From: JBASRP01 sp044866075
Lineage (GTDB): Bacteria; Actinomycetota; AC-67
Direction: 5' to 3'
NCBI GenBank assembly: GCA_044866075.1
Contig: JBIOTQ010000140.1
Span: 1-13,672, forward strand
DNA length: 13,672 bases
Of the stretch, positions 1 to 6,087 are shown piece by piece. Every line of letters starts with the position of its first letter. The first letter of the stretch is position 1. The notes beneath the pieces were generated by a model. That model saw only the letters and a program-made list of their open reading frames with translations, made no database searches and had not been told where the DNA came from. Position numbers and translations under genes: made by a program.

Positions 1-39
1 CCGGGGCCGCCCTCGGGGCGGCCGTACTTTTGCTAGCGG
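1..39 (+). repeat. Left arm of a 39-bp perfect inverted repeat
   Basis: Positions 1-39 are the exact reverse complement of 145-183; base 40 does not match base 144, so the inner border is sharp. The outer border is unknown because the window starts at base 1. The arm contains its own 8-bp GC-rich hairpin (5-12 with 16-23, loop TCG), then GTACTTTT and the palindrome GCTAGC. It could be half of a REP/BIME-like element, a terminator copied in opposite orientation, or an assembly artefact at a contig end. The repeat is seen directly; its nature is inferred. Confidence 0.9.
5..31 (+). terminator. Terminator-like hairpin, plus strand
   Basis: A perfect 8-bp stem GGCCGCCC/GGGCGGCC with a 3-base loop is followed by GTAC and four T. 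This is the form of an intrinsic terminator with a short T tract for transcription running rightward from a gene left of the window. It is identical to the hairpin after rpoD but faces it. No plus-strand gene end is visible inside the window, so its use is a guess. Confidence 0.45.
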
Positions 40-144
40 AGGCGATCCGTCGCCACGCGTGGGTTGTCGAGGTTCTCGTCGGCGAGGAGCTCGACGGAAT
101 GCGGGACCGGGACGGGACGTTCCCGTGCTCGGTCGTGCACGCCA
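40..144. other. Hairpin-rich spacer between the inverted repeats
   Basis: This spacer is dense in short self-complementary segments: GGCGA-TCCG-TCGCC (41-54), the palindrome CCACGCGTGG (53-62), a stem GTCGAG/CTCGAC enclosing CTCG/CGAG (66-95), and CGGGA-CGT-TCCCG (113-125). In the 66-95 stem the inner join is U-A plus U·G if read as plus-strand RNA, but has an A·C mismatch on the minus strand, which slightly favours a plus-strand RNA. A 35-codon minus-strand GTG ORF (33-140) and an open plus frame also cross it, but neither has a convincing ribosome binding site. I see no recognisable gene. Confidence 0.5.
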
Positions 145-183
145 CCGCTAGCAAAAGTACGGCCGCCCCGAGGGCGGCCCCGG
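145..183 (-). repeat. Right arm of the 39-bp inverted repeat
   Basis: Exact reverse complement of positions 1-39. It lies 18 bases beyond the rpoD stop codon and contains the terminator-like hairpin described separately. Confidence 0.9.
153..179 (-). terminator. Probable terminator of the dgt-dnaG-rpoD operon
   Basis: On the minus strand, 22 bases after the rpoD stop, an 8-bp perfect GC stem with loop TCG is followed by GTACTTTT. Position and shape fit a Rho-independent terminator for the operon. The T tract is only four bases, so termination may be incomplete. Confidence 0.65.
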
Positions 184-201
184 CACGCAGCGAACGCGGC
201 C

Positions 202-1452
202 TCACTCGTCCAGGTAGTCGCGGAGCTTCTGAGACCGGCTCGGGTGGCGGAGCTTCGACAGCGTCTTCGACTCGATCTGGCGGATGCGTTCCCGCGTCAC
301 ACCGAACTCCTGGCCCACTTCCTCCAGCGTGCGCTGGTGGCCGTCCATCAGGCCGAAGCGAAGCTCGATCACTTTCTTCTCGCGGCCCGACAGCGAGTGC
401 AGAACCGACTCGAGCTGCTCTTGCAGCAGGATGAACGACGCGGCGTCGACGGGGACGATCGCGTCGGCGTCCTCGATGAAGTCGCCGAGGTGCGAGTCCT
501 CTTCTTCGCCGATCGGCGTCTCGAGCGATACCGGCTCCTGGGCCACCTTCAGGATCTCGCGCACCTTGTCCGGCGTGATGTCCATCTCGTCGGCGATCTC
601 TTCCGGCGTCGGCTCGCGGCCCAGGTCTTGCAGCAACGATCTTTGGACGCGGACGAGCTTGTTGATCGTCTCGACCATGTGCACCGGGATGCGGATCGTT
701 CGCGCCTGGTCGGCGATGGCGCGCGTGATCGCCTGGCGGATCCACCACGTCGCGTACGTGGAGAACTTGAATCCCTTGTCGTAGTCGAACTTCTCGACGG
801 CGCGGATCAGACCGAGATTCCCCTCCTGGATCAGATCGAGGAACAGCATCCCTCGGCCGACGTAGCGCTTCGCGATCGACACGACGAGGCGCAGGTTCGC
901 CTCGATGAGCTTCTTCTTGGCGATCTGGCCCTCGCGCTCGACGCGCCGGAGGATCTCGGTCGTGCGGTCGGGCGGCAGCTTCTTCTCGTCCCGCGACGGC
1001 TCCTCCAGGGCAGCCTTCGTGCAGAGCCCGCGCAGGGTATCGAGCGTCGCGTGACGCACGTCCGTCAGCTGCTCGCCCGACTCGAGCCCGGCCTCGATCT
1101 TCTTGGCCAGGATGACCTCTTCCTCGGCCGTGAGCAGGGGGACCTTGCCGATCTCCTTGAGGTACATGCGGACCGGATCGTTCGTCGCCCGCATCGCGTC
1201 CTCGGCTGCGATCGCGCCCGCCTCGGCCTCGAGCTCGGCCGCGGTCTCGAGCTCCTCGGCCGTCGGGACCTCGATGATCTCGATGCCTTCGTCGGTGAGC
1301 GTCTGTTGCATCGACTCCATCTGCTCGGGCGTGAGGTCCAGGCTCGCCAGGGCCTCATCGACCTCGTCGCCGGTCAGGAACCCTCCGCGGTCCTTCGCGC
1401 GCGCAACGAGTTCGCGGACACCGTCGGGTTGCTGTTCCTTGGTCAGCGTCAT
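202..1452 (-). CDS. rpoD: RNA polymerase principal sigma factor (sigma-70, RpoD/SigA)
   Basis: Directs RNA polymerase to housekeeping promoters. The 416-residue product shows the group 1 sigma-70 layout: an acidic, poorly conserved N-terminal part (to about residue 87), region 1.2 (about 92-122, DPVRMYLKEIG), region 2 with the -10 recognition helix around YATWWIRQAITRAI (233-246), region 3 (RIPVHM, about 254) and the region 4.2 helix-turn-helix TLEEVGQEFGVTRERIRQIE (375-394). I chose the ATG at 1452, four bases after the dnaG stop; an in-frame TTG at 1464 overlapping dnaG would add four residues. Neither start has a strong Shine-Dalgarno, which fits translational coupling to dnaG. It is the last gene of the operon and is followed by a hairpin terminator. 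Family identity is secure; being the essential sigma rather than a close paralogue is inferred from the dnaG linkage and full-length regions. Confidence 0.97.
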   Translation of the reverse strand: MTLTKEQQPDGVRELVARAKDRGGFLTGDEVDEALASLDLTPEQMESMQQTLTDEGIEIIEVPTAEELETAAELEAEAGAIAAEDAMRATNDPVRMYLKEIGKVPLLTAEEEVILAKKIEAGLESGEQLTDVRHATLDTLRGLCTKAALEEPSRDEKKLPPDRTTEILRRVEREGQIAKKKLIEANLRLVVSIAKRYVGRGMLFLDLIQEGNLGLIRAVEKFDYDKGFKFSTYATWWIRQAITRAIADQARTIRIPVHMVETINKLVRVQRSLLQDLGREPTPEEIADEMDITPDKVREILKVAQEPVSLETPIGEEEDSHLGDFIEDADAIVPVDAASFILLQEQLESVLHSLSGREKKVIELRFGLMDGHQRTLEEVGQEFGVTRERIRQIESKTLSKLRHPSRSQKLRDYLDE

Positions 1453-1456
1453 CGCT

Positions 1457-3262
1457 CTACTCAACGGCCGCGGCGTCGGCCAACACGCTCACGCGCTGCC
1501 GCTCGCCTTCGAGGGAGATGAGCTCGGCGTACCGTTCGCGGTACTCGGCCTCGTTCTCGAGAGGGTTGAGCTTCTGGAGGTAGCGCTTCTTCTCGTCGAT
1601 CAGGCGGCGGAGTGCGAACTCTTTCATGCGCGCCACGATGTCGCGGACGTAGGAGTCGGGCGGCATGCCGTCGGCGTCGAGATCGACCTCCACCGGTTCC
1701 AGCACGAGCGCTCGCACCGCGTCCCGCGTCCTTTCGTCGGTCAACCGGTCCACCATGCCGGTCGCCTCTCCTCCGGCGAGCACCTCGGTCCAGATCGTTC
1801 GATGGGCCGGCAGCGAGAACAGCTCGACGCCGATCCCATCGACGTACTCGCCGATCGCAGGAGGATACTGTAGCGCGACCTTCAAGAGGTCCCGCTCCAA
1901 ACGTACCTGCGCGCTCACCTTGCGGACGCTCGTCGGAGCAGACTGCGCGGACGACTCGCCGAGCGCCTTGCCCGCCGCGAGGAAGACGACGTTCGGGTCC
2001 TCCTTCGTCCAGTCGGCGAGGCGGCCCGTGTAGTCACGACGCAACACCTCGTCGCGTATGCGCGAGAGGATCGGGATCCCGGCGCGGACAGCGCGCGCGC
2101 GTCCGTCGGGGTCGGACAGATCGAAGCGCTCGATCTCGCGGCGAAGCCGGTACTCGACCATCGGAACCGCGGTCGCTGCGGCCGCCCGGAAAGTCTCCCC
2201 ACCCTTCGCGGCGACGAAGTCCGCCGGGTCCTTGCCTTCGGGAACGATGAGGACGCGGACGTCGAGCCCCGACCCGAGAGCAGCGTCGAAGGCTCGCTCG
2301 ACGGCGGCCACGCCGGCTTGATCCGAGTCGAAGGCGACAACAGCGCGCGGGGCGAAACGGCCGAGCAGCCGGAAATGGTCTGCCGAGAGCGCGGTTCCGT
2401 TCGTGGCGATGGCCTCGTTCACCCCGCCTTGGTGGAGCGCGATGACGTCCATGTAGCCCTCGACCACGATCGCGGTCCCTGAGGCCGCCAGTGTCTTCTT
2501 CGCCCAGTTGAGGCCGTACATCATCCGGCCCTTGGAAAAGATCGGCGTCTCGGCCGTGTTCAGGTACTTGGGCGTCTTGGTCTCGTCGAGGACGCGGCCG
2601 CCGAACGCAACCGGCTCGCCCGTGATGTCGAATGTCGGGAACATGATCCGGCCGCGGAACCGGTCGATCACGCCGCCGCGATCCGACTTGCGCGCGAGGT
2701 CGGCCTCGATCAGCTCCGCCTCGGTGAACCGTTTGCGCAGGAGGTGCCGCGACAGCTCCTCCCACTTGTCGGGCGCCCACCCGAGCCGGAAGGCCTCGAC
2801 GGTCTCCTTGGTCAGCCCGCGCTTCTTCAGGTACTCGCGCGCCGACTTGCCATCGGGGGACGACATCAGCTGCTCGTGGAAGAAGGCGACCGCCTCGCGG
2901 TGCGCGGCGATCAAGCGCATCTTCTTTGTCGCGGCTTGGCGCTGGCCGGGCGAGAGCTGCTCGTACGTGAGCTGCATGCCGACCTTGGCCGCCAGCCGCT
3001 CGACCGTCTCGACGAACGTGAGGTTCTCGAGCTCCTCCACGAGGGCGATCACGTCGCCCCCCTTGCCGCACCCGAAGCAGTGCCAGAGGTTCTTCCCGAC
3101 GTCGATCGAGAACGACGCGGTCTTTTCCTGATGGAAGGGGCACAAGGCCTTGAAGCGGCCGGCGCCCGCTTTCTTGACCTGCATGTACTCCGACGCGACG
3201 TCGACGATCGCCGCGCGGTTGCGCAGCTCCTCGATGTCCGCGTCGCGGATCCGGCCCTTCAT
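1457..3262 (-). CDS. dnaG: DNA primase DnaG
   Basis: Makes the RNA primers for chromosome replication and acts with the replicative helicase DnaB. The 601-residue product has the CHC2 zinc finger near the N-terminus (C41-P-F-H44 and C62-F-G-C65), the RNA-polymerase core, the TOPRIM catalytic glutamate in VVEGYMD (266-272, E268) and the metal-binding FDSDQAG (311-317). A less conserved C-terminal part (from about 450) is expected to bind helicase. Length is normal for DnaG. The ATG at 3262 lies two bases after the dgt stop and gives the usual start just before the zinc-finger domain; an earlier in-frame start at 3292 would overlap dgt and add ten atypical residues. Middle gene of dgt-dnaG-rpoD. 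Confidence 0.97.
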   Translation of the reverse strand: MKGRIRDADIEELRNRAAIVDVASEYMQVKKAGAGRFKALCPFHQEKTASFSIDVGKNLWHCFGCGKGGDVIALVEELENLTFVETVERLAAKVGMQLTYEQLSPGQRQAATKKMRLIAAHREAVAFFHEQLMSSPDGKSAREYLKKRGLTKETVEAFRLGWAPDKWEELSRHLLRKRFTEAELIEADLARKSDRGGVIDRFRGRIMFPTFDITGEPVAFGGRVLDETKTPKYLNTAETPIFSKGRMMYGLNWAKKTLAASGTAIVVEGYMDVIALHQGGVNEAIATNGTALSADHFRLLGRFAPRAVVAFDSDQAGVAAVERAFDAALGSGLDVRVLIVPEGKDPADFVAAKGGETFRAAAATAVPMVEYRLRREIERFDLSDPDGRARAVRAGIPILSRIRDEVLRRDYTGRLADWTKEDPNVVFLAAGKALGESSAQSAPTSVRKVSAQVRLERDLLKVALQYPPAIGEYVDGIGVELFSLPAHRTIWTEVLAGGEATGMVDRLTDERTRDAVRALVLEPVEVDLDADGMPPDSYVRDIVARMKEFALRRLIDEKKRYLQKLNPLENEAEYRERYAELISLEGERQRVSVLADAAAVE

Positions 3263-3264
3263 CC

Positions 3265-4290
3265 CTAGTCCACGTCCTTCGACTCGTCCCACGCGGGCGC
3301 GGCCGCCTCGCCGGTCATCGCCGCGTGCGTGCGGATCGCGTATCCGTCGGTCATCCCGGCGATGAAGTCCGATACGCGCGTCGGCACGTCTCCCGGGATG
3401 CGCGCGAACTCATGAGGAAGGTCGCCTGGCCGCGCAGTGTAATGCACGAAGAGCTCGTGGATGATCCGTTCGGCCCGCTCGCGATCGTCGCCGAGCAACG
3501 GCGTCAGGTAGACGCGCTCGACCAGGAACTTCCGGAGCGTGTCCATCGCAGCGAGGATCTCGGGCGTCATCTCGACGCGGTTCTCGCCGCGGCTCGCTTC
3601 GATGACTCCGCCCACCAGCGTCGCGATGCGCTCGGAGTGTTTGCGGCCCAGGCTCCGATTGATCTCGTCGGGAACGTCGTCCCAACCGATCACGCCGGCC
3701 CGGACACCGTCGTCGAGGTCGTGGTTCAAGTAGGCGATGCGGTCCGCGAAGCGAACGACCTTCGCTTCGAGCGTGGCCGGGTCGGGTTGCGACCACGTGT
3801 GATTCAGGATCCCGTCGCGGGTTTCCCAGGTGAGGTTCAGGCCGCGGCCGCCGTACTCGAGGACCTCTACCACGCGCAGGCTCTGCTCGGCATGCTTGAA
3901 CCGACGGCCGAGCTCCTTCGACAGAACGCCCTCGCCGATGTGGCCGAATGGGGTGTGTCCGAGGTCGTGGCCGAGCGCGATCGCTTCGGTCAGGTCCTCG
4001 TTCAGCCTCAGCGCGCGGGCGATCGTGCGCGCCACCTGCGCGACCTCGAGCGTGTGCGTCAACCGGACGCGGTAGTGGTCCCCAACGGGCGCGAGGAAGA
4101 CCTGGGTCTTGTGTTTCAGCCGCCGGAACGCCTTGCAGTGGACGATGCGGTCGCGGTCGCGCTGGAACTCGGTGCGGATCGGGTCACGGTCCTCGGAGCG
4201 CTCTCGCCCCTTGGTCTCGGAGGCAAGCGTTGCGTTCGGAGAGAGGATCTGCCGCTCTATCTGCTCCGTCTCTTCACTGATCGTGACCAA
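3265..4290 (-). CDS. dgt: dGTP triphosphohydrolase-like HD-domain protein
   Basis: Predicted to cleave dNTPs, classically dGTP, to the nucleoside and triphosphate, controlling the dNTP pool. The 341-residue product carries the HD-domain metal ligands in order: H79 (RLTHTLEVAQ), H108-D109 (HDLGHTPFGH) and D183 (RFADRIAYLNHD). The N-terminal RTEFQRDRDRIVHCKAFRRLKHKTQVF segment, here quoted in parts as RTEFQRDRDRI and FRRLKHKTQVF, is typical of the shorter bacterial 'dGTPase-like' type. The start is TTG at 4290, preceded by AGAAGGTG at suitable spacing. It is the first gene of the operon with dnaG and rpoD, an order common in actinobacteria. Substrate choice among dNTPs cannot be read from sequence. 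Confidence 0.95.
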   Translation of the reverse strand: MVTISEETEQIERQILSPNATLASETKGRERSEDRDPIRTEFQRDRDRIVHCKAFRRLKHKTQVFLAPVGDHYRVRLTHTLEVAQVARTIARALRLNEDLTEAIALGHDLGHTPFGHIGEGVLSKELGRRFKHAEQSLRVVEVLEYGGRGLNLTWETRDGILNHTWSQPDPATLEAKVVRFADRIAYLNHDLDDGVRAGVIGWDDVPDEINRSLGRKHSERIATLVGGVIEASRGENRVEMTPEILAAMDTLRKFLVERVYLTPLLGDDRERAERIIHELFVHYTARPGDLPHEFARIPGDVPTRVSDFIAGMTDGYAIRTHAAMTGEAAAPAWDESKDVD

Positions 4291-4317
4291 ACTGCACCTT
4301 CTGCGGGCGCCTTACCC

Positions 4318-4332
4318 CGCTGTCAGTCAGCG
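4318..4332 (-). other. Small hairpin in the dgt 5' leader
   Basis: CGCTG-TCAGT-CAGCG forms a perfect 5-bp stem about 28 bases upstream of the dgt start. It lies inside the predicted transcript leader. A role is unknown and the match is short enough to be chance. Confidence 0.3.
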
Positions 4333-4380
4333 TAGCAACGGTGAGCGACAACAAAGGATGCCGGAGGGGAGGGCGCGGGC

Positions 4381-4410
4381 ATGGTACGGCCACCCAAAGA
4401 ACAGCGTCAA
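4381..4410 (-). promoter_or_regulatory. Candidate sigma-70 promoter of dgt-dnaG-rpoD
   Basis: Read on the minus strand: -35 TTGACG (4410-4405), an 18-base spacer and -10 TACCAT (4386-4381). This fits a housekeeping consensus with TANNNT and would start transcription near 4374, giving a leader of about 85 bases before dgt. It is the best match in the gap and is correctly placed; not experimentally supported. Confidence 0.45.
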
Positions 4411-4498
4411 AGCCGGGAATTTCGGAGCGACCAAGCCGAGCGCCTCAAGGAGGAGGAGAACCGCCCCCCGCGGCGAAGCAGGTAGTCAGACGCCCGAC

Positions 4499-4549
4499 GA
4501 CGGGGGTGAGCCTGACCAGGTTCATCCCCGTCCCGTTTCCGGGAAGGGG
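4499..4549. other. Two mutually exclusive strong hairpins (structured RNA candidate)
   Basis: Hairpin A (4499-4532) is a 14-bp stem from GACGGGG to CCCCGTC with inner loop TGACCA; the outer loop bases can also pair, leaving GACC. As plus-strand RNA it is continuous with two G·U pairs; as minus-strand RNA those become A·C mismatches. Hairpin B (4526-4549) pairs CCCC/GGGG and CCCG/CGGG around a short internal loop; on the minus strand its loop is GAAA, a GNRA tetraloop. A and B share bases 4526-4532, so only one can form at a time, as in attenuators. No T tract follows on either strand. It sits just after the stop of the minus-strand MFS gene. I cannot assign a family. Confidence 0.5.
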
Positions 4550-4562
4550 TTCGCAGAGGGGC

Positions 4563-5852
4563 TTACGCCGCGGCCGGCGTGACCGCCCGCGAGCTCGCGG
4601 GACGCAGCAGGAAGGTCGCCGCGACGAGTAGGAACAAGCCCGCGGCCATGAACACGATCTGGGTCCCGTCGAGGCGGAACGTCCCCAGCACGCGCTGTTG
4701 CGACCCGAGCATCTTGGCGCCCCATGCCGCGAGGACGCCGAGGGTGACGGCGCTCACGCGGAGACCCGAGTGCGCGAGAGCGAACGCCCTGCCGCGCAGC
4801 GAGTCGTGGACGCGTTCCTGGATGATCGTGATCCCGCCCAGGAACGTCGCGACGAACGCGCCGCCGAACACGAATCCCATCCCGAAACCGACAGCCGTCG
4901 ACGGGAAGAGCGCCATGATCAGGAGGATGCCGCCCATCGCGCCGACACCGAGGTGGAAGACTTTGTGGAGATGCTTGCGGTTGCGCTGCAGCCCCGCGAC
5001 CCCGGCGAGAACTCCGAAGCAGAACGCCGTGAGCAACCCGCCGTAGGCGCCGGGCCCGGCGCGCAGCGTCCCGCGGACGTACGCCAGGCCGAGCGTCAGC
5101 ACGGCGCCGCCGCCCGTCGCGGCAACCGCCGCTCCGATGGCGACCCTCTTGAGGACGGGATCCGCGGAGAGGAGCGCGCGCAACGCGCGGACGCCTTCGC
5201 GGAACGACGCCTTCTCGTGCGTCTCGCCGGCATCAGTGGTGACGCATTCGCGCTTGCACGCCGCCGCGTCGACGCGCCCGACGAGCAAGGTGGCGAAGCC
5301 GACGATGACGGCGGCGAGGAACAGCGGGAACGCGACGCCGCCTCCACTCAACCATGAGACCAACGCGAACAGTCCCGAGCCGACCGGCATCGCGCCGTAC
5401 GCCGACGCCATCGAGATGGCATTCGCCGTCGGAAGCGATTCTTCCGGAACCAGACGCGGCAGCACGGCGTCGCGCGCCGACATGTAACAGATCGTGCCGA
5501 CCTCGGCCAGGAGGGCCAGCGCGAGCACCGGCGCGAGCCCGCCGACGAGCGGCAGGGCGCCGTAGAGGCAGGCCCGGCCCGCGTTGCAGGCGACGAGGAC
5601 GCGTTTGCGGTCGAACCGCTCGGCGAACGAGCCGAGCCAGGAGCCGAGCAGCGCCGCGGGCAGGATCCGGAACGCCAGCACGACACCCGAGGCGATGGCC
5701 GAGTGGGTCTTCTCCCAGACCAGAGCGATCAGAGCGAGCGTGGCCAGCCATTCGCCGAGTCCGGCGAGGAGCTGGCTCGCACAGATCGTGCGGAAGTCCT
5801 TGGAGCGGTTCAAAGCGCGGATCGACGCGAACTTGCTGGTTGAACGGCTCAC
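4563..5852 (-). CDS. MFS exporter, DHA3-like (EntS/MefA type)
   Basis: A 429-residue integral membrane protein with about 12 hydrophobic segments, predicted to export a small molecule by proton antiport. The loop GSWLGSFAERFDRKRV (about 70-85) matches the MFS motif A position, and MSARDAVLPRLVPEE (from about 125) is typical of the MFS_3/DHA3 group that includes enterobactin and macrolide exporters. Substrate is unknown. I chose GTG at 5852 because GGAAGGA lies four bases upstream; a longer frame opening at GTG 5912 lacks a ribosome site and would add 20 polar residues. A weak promoter-like pair (TTGACG at 5922-5917, AAGGCT at 5899-5894) lies between the two, which also favours the shorter form. 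It stands alone, 235 bases after ppdK, and is probably a later insertion into the conserved neighbourhood. Confidence 0.88.
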   Translation of the reverse strand: MSRSTSKFASIRALNRSKDFRTICASQLLAGLGEWLATLALIALVWEKTHSAIASGVVLAFRILPAALLGSWLGSFAERFDRKRVLVACNAGRACLYGALPLVGGLAPVLALALLAEVGTICYMSARDAVLPRLVPEESLPTANAISMASAYGAMPVGSGLFALVSWLSGGGVAFPLFLAAVIVGFATLLVGRVDAAACKRECVTTDAGETHEKASFREGVRALRALLSADPVLKRVAIGAAVAATGGGAVLTLGLAYVRGTLRAGPGAYGGLLTAFCFGVLAGVAGLQRNRKHLHKVFHLGVGAMGGILLIMALFPSTAVGFGMGFVFGGAFVATFLGGITIIQERVHDSLRGRAFALAHSGLRVSAVTLGVLAAWGAKMLGSQQRVLGTFRLDGTQIVFMAAGLFLLVAATFLLRPASSRAVTPAAA

Positions 5853-6087
5853 AGGATCCTTCCGACGAGGTCTGCCACTTGCATCGGCTGGGCAGCCTTT
5901 TCCCTTGAACACGCGGCGTCAATCTGAGCAGCGTGTGGGACGTTACGGGATGCGAATGAGCTACGCGTGAGGCAGTTACCTCTTTGCGGCGAACGAGAGT
6001 CCTAGTCCGTTCGGCCTATCCGTCGGTAGCTCCACCCTCTGAATTTCGACGCCGGGCAGCGATCTCCTACCTGGGAAACGGCGCTCG
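5853..6087. other. Intergenic region between ppdK and the MFS exporter
   Basis: No supported gene. It contains a weak promoter-like pair for the exporter (5894-5922, minus strand), a 4-bp stem GAGG/CCTC near 5970-5983, and a 7-bp inverted repeat GAGCTAC/GTAGCTC at 5958-5964 and 6026-6032 that spans tRNA length but shows no cloverleaf. No clear terminator follows ppdK. Confidence 0.5.

Larger units (their letters stand above)
4291..4562. other. Intergenic region between the MFS exporter and dgt
   Basis: This 272-base gap holds the leader hairpin, the candidate promoter and the two overlapping hairpins listed separately. The remaining part, about 4411-4498, is purine-rich on the plus strand (AGGAGGAGGAG near 4450) with no ORF I would support. 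Confidence 0.6.

Noticed and set aside
33..140. 35-codon minus-strand GTG ORF inside the inverted repeat
   Set aside because: It has plausible codon use but no ribosome site, lies beyond the rpoD terminator and ends within the repeat arm, so the stop is fixed by the repeat sequence.
64..1521. Long plus-strand open frame (485 codons) opposite rpoD
   Set aside because: It mirrors a certain sigma-factor gene. Long antisense frames are expected in high-GC DNA, and its residues (runs of Leu, Arg, Asp) show no family motif.
4499..4549. TPP riboswitch or small SRP RNA on the minus strand
   Set aside because: TGAACCTGGTCAGG resembles the thi-box AACCTGATC and the SRP GGUCAGG, but the CUGAGA and AUnCCnGCG motifs of TPP and the GGAAGG-AGCAGC loop of SRP are missing.
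5958..6032. tRNA-like gene (7-bp complementary ends, 75 bases apart)
   Set aside because: No T-arm GTTCRANY with a 5-bp stem, no D-arm and no anticodon arm on either strand.
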